Shown in pieces: positions 53,128 through 62,645 of a stretch of DNA of 64,000 nucleotides. The DNA lies in NCBI RefSeq assembly GCF_013410115.1, contig NZ_JACCCV010000002.1, positions 1,364,001 through 1,428,000 of the forward strand, in the 5' to 3' direction. The first letter of the stretch is position 1. Every line of letters starts with the position of its first letter. The position numbers were made by a program, and so were the translations under genes. This DNA comes from Tunturiibacter gelidiferens. Its GTDB lineage: Bacteria > Acidobacteriota > Terriglobia > Terriglobales > Acidobacteriaceae. Below the pieces are notes generated by a model, which was not told where the DNA came from, did not search any database, and saw only the letters and a program-made list of their open reading frames with translations.

Positions 53128-53760
53128 TTACTTGCTGTAGAGTTCGACGATCAGCTGCTCGTTGACGGGCAGGTTGACGTCCTCGCGCTTCGGCAGAGCG
53201 ATGACCTTGCCGGAGAGATTGTCGCGATTGATGTCGAGCCACTGAACCTGGTTCTGGCCCGCGGCAAAGTTCTTTGCCTCTTCGAGCATAACCAGAGCCT
53301 TGGAGCCTTCGCGGATCGCAATCTCATCGCCAACCTTCACCTGGAAGGACGGGATGTTGACCTTGCGGCCGTTGACCTGGAGGTGACCGTGACGGACGAC
53401 CTGACGTGCCTGGCGGCGGCTCATGGCAAAGCCGAGGCGGTATGCGACGTTGTCGAGGCGGGTCTCAAGCTGCTGGAGCAGGAGTTCGCCGGTGACGCCG
53501 GTCTTGTTCGAGGCCTTCTGGTAGTAGGCGCGGAACTGGGTCTCGAGGGTGAAGTAGATGCGCTTGGCCTTCTGCTTCTCGCGGAGCTGCAGTCCGTAGC
53601 CGACGACCTTCTTCACTTTGCGGGACTGGCCGTGCTGGCCTGGGGGGAAGTTGCGCTTCTCGACGGGGCATTTTTCAGAGAAGCACTTGGTTCCCTTGAG
53701 GAAGAGCTTGGTGCCGTCGCGGCGGCAAAGGCGGCAGACGGGTCCGGTGTAACGTGCCAT
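53128..53760 (-). CDS. rpsD: 30S ribosomal protein S4
   Basis: A 210-residue S4 with the S4 RNA-binding domain (about 98-160, [20 protein letters not shown]). Four N-terminal cysteines (9, 12, 26, 31) make this the zinc-binding C+ form. In many bacteria S4 represses the alpha operon translationally. It follows the DUF1272 gene by 54 bases. Confidence 0.97.
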   Translation of the reverse strand: MARYTGPVCRLCRRDGTKLFLKGTKCFSEKCPVEKRNFPPGQHGQSRKVKKVVGYGLQLREKQKAKRIYFTLETQFRAYYQKASNKTGVTGELLLQQLETRLDNVAYRLGFAMSRRQARQVVRHGHLQVNGRKVNIPSFQVKVGDEIAIREGSKALVMLEEAKNFAAGQNQVQWLDINRDNLSGKVIALPKREDVNLPVNEQLIVELYSK

Positions 53761-53814
53761 TTTTATAACTCCTGACTTCGGGTGACGATCGCTTTACGCG
53801 CGGCCAGCGCTTCT

Positions 53815-54000
53815 TCACGATCCAGTTGCGGTAACGTCTTGCCTGCGACGGGGCCTGAGAACAAGCTCACCGCCGCAGTTGGGACAGATTGCATTCATAA
53901 CCTGAGCGCATGTTGCACAAAAACTGCACTCATAACTGCAGATGAAGGCTATTCCGCTTGCATCGAGAGCTGCATTACAGCGCTCGCATTCGGACTTCAT
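53815..54000 (-). CDS. DUF1272-family zinc-ribbon protein inside the ribosomal operon
   Basis: A 61-residue Cys-rich protein with eight cysteines: C5-x2-C8, C21, C25, C28-x2-C31 and C39-x2-C42. The pattern ECERC...ICSYECSFCATC...CPNCGGEL matches the DUF1272 family, a predicted metal-binding fold of unknown function. ATG 54000 or GTG 54012 begins just past the S11 stop, with no ribosome binding site of its own, so translation is probably coupled to rpsK. Its place between rpsK and rpsD is not part of the standard alpha operon. Confidence 0.85.
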   Translation of the reverse strand: MKSECERCNAALDASGIAFICSYECSFCATCAQVMNAICPNCGGELVLRPRRRQDVTATGS

Positions 54001-54015
54001 CAGAAGTGCCACAGA

Positions 54016-54438
54016 TCAGACGCGGCGGCGCTTCGGAGGACGGCAACCGTTGTGCGGCATCGGCGTAACGTCGCGGATGCTGCGCACCTCGATGCCGGTG
54101 GTGGCGAGAGCGCGGATCGCGGACTCACGGCCGGAGCCGGGACCCGAGACGCGCACATCGACCGAACGAACACCATGGTCGCGAGCTGCGTTGGCTGCAC
54201 CGACTGCGGCCTGCTGCGCCGCAAACGGAGTCCCCTTACGGGAGCCGCGGAAGCCAAGGGAACCAGACGACTTCCAGCTCAGTGTGTTGCCAACCTGGTC
54301 GGTGATGGTGACGATAGTGTTGTTGAACGAAGCCTGAATAAAGACGAGACCAAATGGAACATTCTTGCGCTCGCGCTTCTTGAACTTCTTATTCTTGCCG
54401 GGCTTTGCTGCGCCCTTCGTATTCTGTGTCTTCGCCAT
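54016..54438 (-). CDS. rpsK: 30S ribosomal protein S11
   Basis: A 140-residue S11, recognisable by [16 protein letters not shown] and the C-terminal [19 protein letters not shown] Lys-rich N-terminal extension of about 10 residues is present. It starts 3 bases after the S13 stop, in the standard S13-S11 order. Confidence 0.97.
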   Translation of the reverse strand: MAKTQNTKGAAKPGKNKKFKKRERKNVPFGLVFIQASFNNTIVTITDQVGNTLSWKSSGSLGFRGSRKGTPFAAQQAAVGAANAARDHGVRSVDVRVSGPGSGRESAIRALATTGIEVRSIRDVTPMPHNGCRPPKRRRV

Positions 54439-54441
54439 GTC

Positions 54442-54822
54442 TTATTTCGTCGCTTTCTTCTTACCGGCAACGGTTCCCTTACGTGGGCCTTTGCGGGTGC
54501 GAGCGTTGGTGTGGGTGCGCTGGCCACGAACAGGAAGGCTGCGGCGATGACGGAGGCCACGATAGGACTGAATTTCGATCAGGCGTTTGATGTTGAGCGA
54601 GATGTCCTTGCGGAGATCGCCTTCGATCTGGCCCTCGGCTTCAATAACCTGACGGATGCGGTTCAGCGCGTCCTCATCGAGCGTGCCAACCTTCGCGACC
54701 GGATCGACATCCGCCTTCGCGAGGATCTTGGCGGCGCGAGAGTCGCCGATTCCGAAGATGTAGGTGAGACCGATGCGCGCCTGTTTGTTGTTAGGGACAT
54801 CGACTCCAGCAATACGTGCCAT
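54442..54822 (-). CDS. rpsM: 30S ribosomal protein S13
   Basis: A 126-residue S13 with the standard start [20 protein letters not shown], the [20 protein letters not shown] segment, and the basic tail [12 protein letters not shown]. It is preceded by a 155-base spacer after rpmJ that contains two hairpins. Confidence 0.97.
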   Translation of the reverse strand: MARIAGVDVPNNKQARIGLTYIFGIGDSRAAKILAKADVDPVAKVGTLDEDALNRIRQVIEAEGQIEGDLRKDISLNIKRLIEIQSYRGLRHRRSLPVRGQRTHTNARTRKGPRKGTVAGKKKATK

Positions 54823-54956
54823 GGGGTTCCTTTTCGGTTGAGCTTCGTAGCTTCGCCACGGAAGCGGGTTCTTGGTTTACGGCAGGTCCGTCGGGTTCAA
54901 CGCAAGCCTTGACTTCGGCTAACTAGCCCGACGGGGCCGGTAATGCTTGGTGCTGC

Positions 54957-54978
54957 AGAAGACCTTTCGCGGTCTTCT
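54957..54978 (-). other. Hairpin abutting the rpmJ stop codon
   Basis: AGAAGACC/GGTCTTCT around a 6-base loop begins at the rpmJ stop codon. CCGTCGGG/CCCGACGG (54888-54934) is a second stem further into the spacer. No T-run follows. Likely an RNA processing or stability feature. Confidence 0.45.
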
Positions 54979-55091
54979 TATCCCTGGCGCTGCTTGTGCT
55001 TCGCGTTTTCGCAGATAACACGCACCACACCACGGCGGTGAATGACCTTGCACTTATCACACATCTTCTTTACTGAGGCACGAACCTTCAT
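54978..55091 (-). CDS. rpmJ: 50S ribosomal protein L36
   Basis: A 37-residue protein beginning [14 protein letters not shown] and ending KHKQRQG. Cys11, Cys14, Cys27 and His32 form the zinc site of the C+ type. It sits between infA and rpsM as in many bacteria. Confidence 0.96.
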   Translation of the reverse strand: MKVRASVKKMCDKCKVIHRRGVVRVICENAKHKQRQG

Positions 55092-55269
55092 TGTGATTCC
55101 CTTCTTTTATGCAACGTAAACCCGACAAACCAGAGGACGCGTCTCAAGGGCCGAAACTCCCTTCCGACAAACGACCTGAATGCCAGGGCAAATCGCCCTG
55201 ACCTATCCCAAGTGCAAATGCGCTTGAGCAACCCATGATGGAGACGGGATGGGCTCCCGTAGCCGTTGT

Positions 55270-55488
55270 CTACTTGTAGCGGTAGACAATGCGGCCGCGG
55301 TTGAGATCGTACGGGCTGAGCTCAATCGCGACGCGGTCGCCGGGGAGGATACGAATGAAGTTTTTGCGCATACGTCCGGAGACGTGTGCAAGGGCCTGGT
55401 GCTTGTTCTCAAGCTCGACCTTGAACATCGCATTCGGCAGGGTTTCGACAACCACCGCCATCACTTCAATTGCATCTTCCTTCGACAA
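55270..55488 (-). CDS. infA: Translation initiation factor IF-1, TTG start
   Basis: A 72-residue S1-fold protein containing [39 protein letters not shown] and [13 protein letters not shown]. The correct family length is obtained only from a TTG at 55488 (TTG TCG AAG GAA GAT), which has AAGGAGATC directly upstream. The next in-frame ATG, at 55533, would give 87 residues with GGAG touching the start codon. IF-1 therefore probably uses a weak start codon, which could damp or autoregulate its synthesis. Confidence 0.92.
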   Translation of the reverse strand: MSKEDAIEVMAVVVETLPNAMFKVELENKHQALAHVSGRMRKNFIRILPGDRVAIELSPYDLNRGRIVYRYK

Positions 55489-55634
55489 ACGATCTCCTTT
55501 GGAGGTGAAGAGGCTAACCCCTTTCATCTCCACAACTTCTTCTATAAGTTGAGCATTTCCTCAACCGAGTAGTACCGTGCGACATACTTGCGCACACCGC
55601 ATCTCTTATAGTACCCCAAAAGGGGCCTATTTTC

Positions 55635-56384
55635 CTAGCGGGTTAGCACCTGAGGGCCATCTTTTGTAATAGCAACGGTGTGTTCAAAGTGGGCACTATA
55701 GCTGCCATCAATGGTCACCGCCGTCCAACCATCCTTCAAAACGCGGACTTCCGGGCCGCCGGCGTTGATCATAGGTTCGATAGCCAAAACCATACCCGCC
55801 TTGAGGCGAGGGCCCTTCCCGGCAGCCCCAAAGTTCGGAACCTGCGGATCTTCATGCATAGCACGGCCAATTCCGTGGCCGACAAACTCGCGGACCACTC
55901 CAAAACCTTCAGCCTCACACAACTCCTGAACGGCGGCGGAGACATCGCCCAGACGCCCGCCCACCTGACACTGCTCGATGGCCTTCTCGAGGGAGGCTTT
56001 GGTGACGTCAAGAAGCTTTGTAGCCTCCGCACTTACCTTGCCGATCGGGTAGGTCACGGCGGCGTCGGAGTAGTAGCCGTCGATAATCACACCGCAATCG
56101 ATCGAGAGAATATCCCCTTCGGCAAGAATGCGCTTGGCATTCGGCATGCCGTGAACCACCTCGTTATTGACCGAGGTACACAAAGCGGAAGGATAACCGT
56201 GGTATCCCTTGAAGGCTGCAATAGCGCCGAGCTCGGCGATCTTTTTGACGGCAATCTCCTCGAGATCCATCGTCGAAGCGCCCGGAACAACGTGGGGGGC
56301 GATCGCGTTATGGACCTGGCGGAGAGCCTTGCCGGAGATCCGCATCTTCTCGATCTCCTGCGCCGTTTTAATCATGATGGCCAT
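55635..56384 (-). CDS. map: Methionine aminopeptidase type I
   Basis: Removes N-terminal methionine from nascent proteins. The 249-residue protein has the five metal ligands in LSIDCGVIIDGYYSDAAVT (two Asp), EFVGHGIGRAMHEDP (His), AIEPMIN (Glu) and the C-terminal FEHTVAITKDG (Glu). A second possible start lies three codons in (56375). It lies 21 bases downstream of adk. Confidence 0.96.
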   Translation of the reverse strand: MAIMIKTAQEIEKMRISGKALRQVHNAIAPHVVPGASTMDLEEIAVKKIAELGAIAAFKGYHGYPSALCTSVNNEVVHGMPNAKRILAEGDILSIDCGVIIDGYYSDAAVTYPIGKVSAEATKLLDVTKASLEKAIEQCQVGGRLGDVSAAVQELCEAEGFGVVREFVGHGIGRAMHEDPQVPNFGAAGKGPRLKAGMVLAIEPMINAGGPEVRVLKDGWTAVTIDGSYSAHFEHTVAITKDGPQVLTR

Positions 56385-56405
56385 AGGGCAGCTTTGTCTC
56401 TGGAG

Positions 56406-57131
56406 CTACTGATTCGAATCTTTGCGAAGGCGTTTGAGAGCAGACAAGATTCCGGCAGTCACTTCTTCAACCGGACGATCCCCGTCTACTACTTCGAAGC
56501 GGCCCCGCTTCCGGTAGTGTTCAATCACAGGAGCGGTCTGGGCTTCGAAAGTCTTCATGCGTTCCATAAAGACAGCCTCAGAATCATCGGGACGTTGGAC
56601 GAGAGTGGAACCATCTACATCACAGATACCTGGAACAGCCGGTGGATTCGAATAGACATTGTAGATACGACCCGCCGGCGAGATCCGACGACCTGTGATG
56701 CGGTGAAGCAACTGTTCGTATTCGACCACAATGCTGATCGCGACCACTGGCAGATCGCCGGAATCGGCAGCCAGATGCGTATCGAGCCAGTTAGCTTGGT
56801 TCAGCGTCCGAGGAAAGCCGTCCAGGATGAAGCCGCGACGCGTGTCAGGCTGTTTCAGCCGATCCGCGACCATTTGATTGACAAGGTCATCAGAGACAAG
56901 CGTTCCCTGGTCCACGAGCGCTTTAGCTGCCTTGCCCAGATCCGTCCCGTTGGAGATGTTGGCGCGAAGGATATCTCCAGTGGATATCTGGGGTATGCCG
57001 TATGCGGCCATCAGAGCCTTCGCCTGCGTGCCTTTACCAACGCCTGGAGCGCCCAAGAGGAGCACGGGCCCGGGCAGAAAGTTCTTGTCTGCCGGGGCCG
57101 TCTCGGTTTCAGATACGATGCTTGTCGTCAA
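56406..57131 (-). CDS. adk: Adenylate kinase
   Basis: Interconverts ATP+AMP and 2 ADP. The 241-residue, long-LID form has Walker A GAPGVGKGT, ISTGDILRANI and GFILDGFPRT. The LID domain follows the zinc-LID layout (GRIYNVYSNPPAVPGICDVD), but the first Cys pair is replaced (RISPAGRIY) and only one cysteine of the second pair remains, so zinc binding is probably lost. An N-terminal extension of about 20 residues precedes the core. It starts 12 bases after secY. Confidence 0.95.
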   Translation of the reverse strand: MTTSIVSETETAPADKNFLPGPVLLLGAPGVGKGTQAKALMAAYGIPQISTGDILRANISNGTDLGKAAKALVDQGTLVSDDLVNQMVADRLKQPDTRRGFILDGFPRTLNQANWLDTHLAADSGDLPVVAISIVVEYEQLLHRITGRRISPAGRIYNVYSNPPAVPGICDVDGSTLVQRPDDSEAVFMERMKTFEAQTAPVIEHYRKRGRFEVVDGDRPVEEVTAGILSALKRLRKDSNQ

Positions 57132-57143
57132 CGGGCTAACTTC

Positions 57144-58553
57144 CTACCAGCTCTTGCGGCCACGGATGCGACCACTCTTGGGAGTGAAGCCGTCGTAGTG
57201 ACGCATGATGAGCTGTGATTCGATCTGCTGGACTGTGTCCATGGCCACGCCGACAACGATTAGCAGGCTGGTGCCACCAAAGTAGAAGTTGACGCCCAGA
57301 CCGTTGGTCATCCAGGTCGGCAGTCTATCGAAGACCGAGCCGATGAGCCAGAGATGGTTGAAGTGGATTCCGCTGATGAGCAGCTGCGGAATGATGGTGA
57401 TGATGATGAGATAGAGAGCGCCGACGAGAGTGATGCGGGTCAGCACGTCGTTGATAAAGTCGGCCGTCCGCTTGCCGGGACGAATGCCCGGGATGAAGCC
57501 GCCGTACTTGCGCATGTTGTCGGCGATGTCGTCTGGGCGGAAGACGATCGAGATATAGAAGTAAGCGAAGAAGATGATCGCGACCATCTGCAGCAATTCA
57601 TACCAGGGTTCACCAGGAGCCAGGGCACGCAGGATCGGGCCGAAGAAGGAGGAGTCCTGCAGAGAGTAGCCGAAGATGTGAGCGCCGGAGAAGAGCAGAG
57701 GCGCGGACAGAATCGAGCTGGCGAAGATGACCGGCATCACGCCGCCGGAGTTGACCTTGAGCGGAAGGTGCGTGGACTGGCCACCCATCATCTTGCGGCC
57801 AACGATGCGCTTGGCGTACTGGACCGGAATACGACGCTCCGAGCGCTCCACGAAGACGATGAAGGCAACGACGGCGATCATACCTGCGATCAGGAGGGCA
57901 ACAGCAAGGGGAGTCAGCGCACCCCAGGCGTTGTCGCGTACCTTCTCGTAGAGATTCTCAATGCCTTTCGGCAGACCGACGACGATACCAGCGAAGATGA
58001 GCAGGCTCATCCCGTTGCCGATGCCGCGTTCGGTGATCTGTTCCCCCAGCCACATGATGAATGCAGTGCCGGCAGTGAGAGTAATGACGCAGAGCGGAAT
58101 GAAGGCAGCGCGGGAGATGGTGACCATCGTCTGGCCGGTGCTGGTGTTCGTCAGCGTCAGCGCGATGGCAAACGACTGCACGATTCCAAGCAGCACCGTA
58201 ACGTAACGCGTCCACTGGGTGATCTTGCGGCGCCCGAGTTCGCCTTCCTTCTGCAGCTTCGCCAGCGGCTCATAGATGACGGTGAGCAGCTGGAAGATGA
58301 TCGACGCCGTGATGTACGGCATGATGCCAAGCGCGAAGACGGTGAGCTTGCGCAGGTTTCCGCCGGAGAAGAGATCGACCAGGCCCAGAGCTGAGCCGGA
58401 GTTCTGATTGAAGAATTGGGCAAGCATGTCGGCGTTGATGCCGGGGGTGGGGATGTGCCCGCCGAGGCGGTATACGGCCAACATGCCAAGCGTAAACAGC
58501 ACGCGTTTGCGGAGGTCGGGGATTTTGAAGATGTTTGCGATTTTCTCGAACAT
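57144..58553 (-). CDS. secY: Preprotein translocase subunit SecY
   Basis: A 469-residue ten-helix channel subunit of the Sec translocon. It begins MFEKIANIFKIPDLRKRVLF and carries the plug region (GSALGLVDLFSGG), the SLLIFAGIV segment and the cytoplasmic loop RIPVQYAKRIVGRKM that contacts SecA and the ribosome. It has the standard position between L15 and adk, 92 bases after rplO. Confidence 0.97.
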   Translation of the reverse strand: MFEKIANIFKIPDLRKRVLFTLGMLAVYRLGGHIPTPGINADMLAQFFNQNSGSALGLVDLFSGGNLRKLTVFALGIMPYITASIIFQLLTVIYEPLAKLQKEGELGRRKITQWTRYVTVLLGIVQSFAIALTLTNTSTGQTMVTISRAAFIPLCVITLTAGTAFIMWLGEQITERGIGNGMSLLIFAGIVVGLPKGIENLYEKVRDNAWGALTPLAVALLIAGMIAVVAFIVFVERSERRIPVQYAKRIVGRKMMGGQSTHLPLKVNSGGVMPVIFASSILSAPLLFSGAHIFGYSLQDSSFFGPILRALAPGEPWYELLQMVAIIFFAYFYISIVFRPDDIADNMRKYGGFIPGIRPGKRTADFINDVLTRITLVGALYLIIITIIPQLLISGIHFNHLWLIGSVFDRLPTWMTNGLGVNFYFGGTSLLIVVGVAMDTVQQIESQLIMRHYDGFTPKSGRIRGRKSW

Positions 58554-58645
58554 CGGGTGCGGGAACCTCGGGGTAAAACCTGTGATCTGGTGAAACGGCG
58601 ATGCGAGGGCACGCGCCCTCGCCTGCCAATCATTCTAAATGCTGC

Positions 58646-59107
58646 CTAGCCGATCAGGATGGCCTTGCCGCCGGCCTTTTCGATCGCCTCCTGGGCGGTC
58701 TTCGAGAACTTGTGCGCGTGAACCGTCACAGCGGTCTTGATCTCTCCGTTATTCAACACTTTAATCAACGCGCCCTTCTTGCGGAGCAGGCCAAGTTCGA
58801 TGATCTTGTCGAGGGTGAACTCGGTAACGTTCTCGGCCGCAACGATCTCGGCGACGCGGTCGAGGCCAAGCACCTGGTACTCCACGCGGAAGATGTTGGT
58901 GAAGCCGCGCTTGGGCAGGCGGCGGTGAAGGGGCATCTGGCCGCCTTCAAAACCACGCATGAGGGATGAACCCGAGCGGGAGCCCTGACCCTTGTGTCCA
59001 CGGGTGGAGGTCTTACCCATGCCCGAACCCATACCGCGGCCGACACGCTTCTTGTTTTCGTTCGCCCGCTTGGGGGCGCGGAGATTGGAGAGATTACGGA
59101 TTGCCAT
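58646..59107 (-). CDS. rplO: 50S ribosomal protein L15
   Basis: A 153-residue L15 with the Gly-rich N-terminal region VGRGMGSGMGKTSTRGHKGQ and the C-terminal KAILIG end. Standard length and standard position between L30 and SecY. Confidence 0.97.
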   Translation of the reverse strand: MAIRNLSNLRAPKRANENKKRVGRGMGSGMGKTSTRGHKGQGSRSGSSLMRGFEGGQMPLHRRLPKRGFTNIFRVEYQVLGLDRVAEIVAAENVTEFTLDKIIELGLLRKKGALIKVLNNGEIKTAVTVHAHKFSKTAQEAIEKAGGKAILIG

Positions 59108-59204
59108 TGTTTCCTCGCTTAACGCCGGTGAAGCAGCTTCTGCTCTTCGCCGACTCGCTTATGAGTTAGCCCTTACGGGGTCGTGCTGTTATGCCGGATC
59201 GCGA

Positions 59205-59399
59205 CTAGTCGACGACGCGGACGAGATGGGGGACCTTTGCGACCATGCCACGAATGGATGGCGTATCTTCGCGCTCGACGATCTGGTTGAGACGGGTAAA
59301 GCCGAGGCCCTTGATGACGAGCTTGTGCTTGACCGGGGTGCAGATCTTGGAACGGAAGTACTGCAGCTTGATTTTGGCGATTGCGTTGGTGTCAGCCAT
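59205..59399 (-). CDS. rpmD: 50S ribosomal protein L30
   Basis: A 64-residue L30 starting at ATG 59399 (MADTNAIAKIKLQYFRSKI), with LGFTRLNQIVEREDTPSIRG and VPHLVRVV, the usual end of bacterial L30. The longer upstream ORF is a shadow across the spacer behind rpsE. Confidence 0.95.
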   Translation of the reverse strand: MADTNAIAKIKLQYFRSKICTPVKHKLVIKGLGFTRLNQIVEREDTPSIRGMVAKVPHLVRVVD

Positions 59400-59439
59400 G
59401 AGAGAGCTCCTTGAATCTTGTTGGAGCAGGGGCAAGAGC

Positions 59440-59946
59440 TTAGAGCTCTTCCACTGCCTTACCGCGCAGGGCGGCGACTTCGGCCTTGTTGCGAAGCTGG
59501 ATCAGAGCATCGAACGTAGCCTTGATGACGTTGTGCGGGTTCGCCGAGCCGAGGCTCTTGGTCAGCACGTTCTGCACACCGGCAGCGGTCATCACAGCAC
59601 GAACCGTCTTACCGGCGATGACGCCAGTACCTTCAGGGGCGGGCTTGAGCATGACCTGGCCTGCGCCGAAGTGGCCGAGGACCTGGTGAGGAATCGTGCT
59701 CTCAGTCAGATTGACCTTGTGCAGATTCTTCTTGGCCGACTCAATCCCCTTGCGAATGGCCTGGGGAACTTCCTTGGCCTTGCCGGAGCCGTAGCCGACA
59801 ACGCCTTCCGCCGGGTCGCCGATGACCACCAGCGCGGCGAAGGACATATTCTTACCGCCCTTGACGACCTTGGTGACGCGGTTGATCGAAACGACCTCAT
59901 CCTTCAGATTGAGGCGGTTCGCATCGATTTTTTTCTTCATTGCCAT
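59440..59946 (-). CDS. rpsE: 30S ribosomal protein S5
   Basis: A 168-residue S5 with [37 protein letters not shown], and the C-terminal [20 protein letters not shown] segment. Standard length and position. Confidence 0.97.
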   Translation of the reverse strand: MAMKKKIDANRLNLKDEVVSINRVTKVVKGGKNMSFAALVVIGDPAEGVVGYGSGKAKEVPQAIRKGIESAKKNLHKVNLTESTIPHQVLGHFGAGQVMLKPAPEGTGVIAGKTVRAVMTAAGVQNVLTKSLGSANPHNVIKATFDALIQLRNKAEVAALRGKAVEEL

Positions 59947-59993
59947 AATGTCTTATCCAGCTTTCTGGCGGCCAATCTGGCGCCGTGGGAACC

Positions 59994-60359
59994 TTAGAAA
60001 TCGAGACCCGCTTCACGGGCTGCATCGGCGAGGGCTTTGACGCGGCCGTGATACAGATAGCCACCACGGTCAAACACAATCTTCTTGATGCCCTTCTCCT
60101 TCGCGCGCTCGGCGATCAGCTTGCCGACTTCGGCAGCCGCGGCAATGTTTCCGCCGTACTTCTTCTCTTCGGTCTTCTTGCCCATAGAAGAGGCAGAGGT
60201 GATCGTGACTCCGTTGAGATCGTCGATGAGCTGCGTGTAGATGTGGTTGAGCGAGCGATAGACGTTGAGGCGTGGACGCTCGGCGGTACCGGACATCTTC
60301 TCGCGAATGCGGGTGTGAACGCGCTGGCGGATCACATTGCGCTGACGTGGATTGATCAT
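59994..60359 (-). CDS. rplR: 50S ribosomal protein L18
   Basis: A 121-residue L18 that binds 5S rRNA. It has [34 protein letters not shown], and the C-terminal [20 protein letters not shown]. The N-terminus begins [13 protein letters not shown]. Confidence 0.97.
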   Translation of the reverse strand: MINPRQRNVIRQRVHTRIREKMSGTAERPRLNVYRSLNHIYTQLIDDLNGVTITSASSMGKKTEEKKYGGNIAAAAEVGKLIAERAKEKGIKKIVFDRGGYLYHGRVKALADAAREAGLDF

Positions 60360-60475
60360 GATTGACTTTCCTTCCTAGTGGCGTCCCCAGAGTGCTGAGG
60401 ACGTTCGGTTATTGAAACTAATGTTGAGTGGCTGCGTGAGGAGCAAGTCAAATCTCACTCCTCACGCAGCGCAGA

Positions 60476-61021
60476 TTACTTCGCTCCGGTCTTGCCGACC
60501 TTCTTCTTCAGCTTCTCGCCGGTGTAGCGGACGCCCTTGTTCTTGTAAGGGTCGGGTTTGCGGAGAGAGCGCATGTCTGCAGCGATCTGGCCTACCTTCT
60601 GCCGATCGATGCCGGAGACGGTGAGGTGAGTCTGCTTGGGGTCGATCTCGACAGAGATACCGGTTGGCAGAGGAAACTCGATGGGGTGAGAGTAGCCCAG
60701 GGTGAAGACCACCATGTTCTTCCCCTTCAACTCGGCGCGGTATCCGATGCCGACGATGTCGATCTCTTTGGTCCAGCCGGTGGTGACGCCGGTGACAGCG
60801 TTGAAGACCAGCGCGCGGGCGAGGCCGTGAAACGCCGCCTGCTTATCCGTCTGGCGCTCGGTGATCAGGTGGCCATCCTTCTGGACGAGGGTGATTCCGC
60901 CAGGCAGCATCGCGCTGACCTTGCCCTTGGGTCCTTCGACCAGGACGGTGTTGCCGTTCTCGCTGACCGTGTACTTGACGCCGGCGGGTAGAGCGATCGG
61001 CTTCTTACCAATACGTGACAT
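60476..61021 (-). CDS. rplF: 50S ribosomal protein L6
   Basis: A 181-residue L6 with the two repeated domains: start [15 protein letters not shown], middle [11 protein letters not shown], and C-terminal [19 protein letters not shown]. The family signature [11 protein letters not shown] is intact. Confidence 0.97.
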   Translation of the reverse strand: MSRIGKKPIALPAGVKYTVSENGNTVLVEGPKGKVSAMLPGGITLVQKDGHLITERQTDKQAAFHGLARALVFNAVTGVTTGWTKEIDIVGIGYRAELKGKNMVVFTLGYSHPIEFPLPTGISVEIDPKQTHLTVSGIDRQKVGQIAADMRSLRKPDPYKNKGVRYTGEKLKKKVGKTGAK

Positions 61022-61145
61022 AACGAATCCCTTTTGTGGCTTGCGAGTCGCTTAAGATCTCTAAGTTCCACTGCAGCCGATGAGCCGATGGCTCGAATGC
61101 ACCTTTCCAGAATTGAATCCCGGAAAGGACTTTGTTTCTTTTTCT

Positions 61146-61544
61146 TTACCAGACTTCGCAGAGGATCTCGCCGCCAACACCTTCGCGACGTGCCTGACGG
61201 CCGGTCATGACACCCTTGGGGGTGGTCATGATGGAGATGCCAAGACCACCCTGAACGCGGCGGATCTCGTCGCGGCCAAGATACACACGGCAGCCGGGAC
61301 GCGACACACGCTGCAGGTCGCGGATGACAGCCTCGTTGTTCGGGCCGTACTTCAGGTAAACGCGGATGACCTTCATGCCATTCTCTTCGGTCGGCTTGTA
61401 GTTCGCGATGTAGCCCTCTTCTTTGAGGATGCGGGCGATCTCGGCCTTGAGCTTGGAGGCGGGGACGTCGAGCTTCTGATGACGCGCACGGATGGAGTTA
61501 CGGATGCGGGTCAGAAAGTCTGCTACTGGATCTGTGAGGTTCAT
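61146..61544 (-). CDS. rpsH: 30S ribosomal protein S8
   Basis: A 132-residue S8 starting MNLTDPVADFLTRIRNSIRA, with the C-terminal GISIMTTPKGVMTGRQARRE signature. In several bacteria S8 represses the spc operon by binding near rplE. Confidence 0.97.
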   Translation of the reverse strand: MNLTDPVADFLTRIRNSIRARHQKLDVPASKLKAEIARILKEEGYIANYKPTEENGMKVIRVYLKYGPNNEAVIRDLQRVSRPGCRVYLGRDEIRRVQGGLGISIMTTPKGVMTGRQARREGVGGEILCEVW

Positions 61545-61706
61545 TCATTCTCCTTCATCCCCCGTTCGCTCACGAGTATCTCTCGCAAGAACCAGCGGGG
61601 ATGTCTGTTTCGGGTGATACGTCCAGACTTCTGCACCATAAGCTTGCGCCCTGATGAGGTCTCTGGAGAAAGTGCGCGACCGGAGCCGCACACGAATCCT
61701 TTTATT

Positions 61707-61892
61707 CTACCAGCTCGACTTCACAACGCCCGGAATTTCTCCCTTGAGGGCGAGCGAACGGAAGCAGAGACGGCATACGCCGAACTTCCGCAGGAAGGCG
61801 CGGGGACGACCGCAGAGCTGGCAGCGGTTGTGCTGGCGAGACTTGAACTTCGGTTTCCTTGCGTCTTTGACGCGCTTTGCTGTAGTTGCCAT
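61707..61892 (-). CDS. rpsZ: 30S ribosomal protein S14, zinc-binding type Z
   Basis: A 61-residue short S14 with a zinc ribbon made of Cys24, Cys27, Cys40 and Cys43 ([22 protein letters not shown]). The short zinc form is common outside Proteobacteria. It lies between L5 and S8 in the standard order. Confidence 0.97.
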   Translation of the reverse strand: MATTAKRVKDARKPKFKSRQHNRCQLCGRPRAFLRKFGVCRLCFRSLALKGEIPGVVKSSW

Positions 61893-61974
61893 GTGTTTTG
61901 CTCTCTATCTTTGCTGCAAGTTCAAAAAGAAAACCTGGTTGATCTTCTTCAGAAAAAACTTGGTTGATCTTTCT

Positions 61975-62523
61975 TTATGCTCCAACGCGGAAGGGCATAC
62001 CAAAGCTCTTCAGCAGGGCGCGGGCACCGTTGTCATCCTTCGCCGTCGTGACGATGGTGACGTTCATGCCCTTGAGTTTATCGACCTTGGCGTAGTCGAT
62101 CTCAGCGAAGATCAGCTGGTCGCGCAGGCCAAGGGTGTAGTTGCCGCGGCCATCGAAGCTCTTCGAGGAGACGCCGCGGAAGTCGCGGACGCGGGGAAGA
62201 GCAATCGAGATGAGGCGGTCAAGGAACTCGTACATCGTGTCGCCGCGCAGGGTCACCATCGCTCCGATGGGCATGCCCTCGCGCACCTTGAAGGCTGCGA
62301 TGGACTTCTTGGCCTTGGTGGTCACAGGCTTCTGGCCGGCGATGGAGGCAAGATCGGCCACCAGGGGATCCATGATCTTGACGTTCTGGGTGGCTTCGCC
62401 GAGACCCATGTTGATGACGATCTTCTCGAGCTTCGGGATCGCCATGGCGTTGGTGATGTTGAGCTCTTTGCCCAGCGCCTGCTTGATCTCGGTCTCGTAC
62501 TTCTGCTTCAGACGTGCTGCCAT
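61975..62523 (-). CDS. rplE: 50S ribosomal protein L5
   Basis: A 182-residue L5 starting at ATG 62523 ([13 protein letters not shown]), with [41 protein letters not shown] and the C-terminal [14 protein letters not shown] at 62544 would add seven residues. It binds 5S rRNA. Confidence 0.97.
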   Translation of the reverse strand: MAARLKQKYETEIKQALGKELNITNAMAIPKLEKIVINMGLGEATQNVKIMDPLVADLASIAGQKPVTTKAKKSIAAFKVREGMPIGAMVTLRGDTMYEFLDRLISIALPRVRDFRGVSSKSFDGRGNYTLGLRDQLIFAEIDYAKVDKLKGMNVTIVTTAKDDNGARALLKSFGMPFRVGA

Positions 62524-62645
62524 TGTTTTCTTCGCTTTCTCCACGGTTGCCGGGTTGGGTTTTGGCCCGTGTACCGATGCGTGGGGTGAACCGTTGCTAC
62601 AGGATTTAAACTTCTCTACAAAAACAAAACTTCGCTAAATCTTCT

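Noticed and set aside
55680..57218. 512-codon plus-strand frame across map and adk
   Set aside because: Both minus-strand genes are certain from motifs. The plus-strand translation shows no domain and lacks a ribosome binding site.
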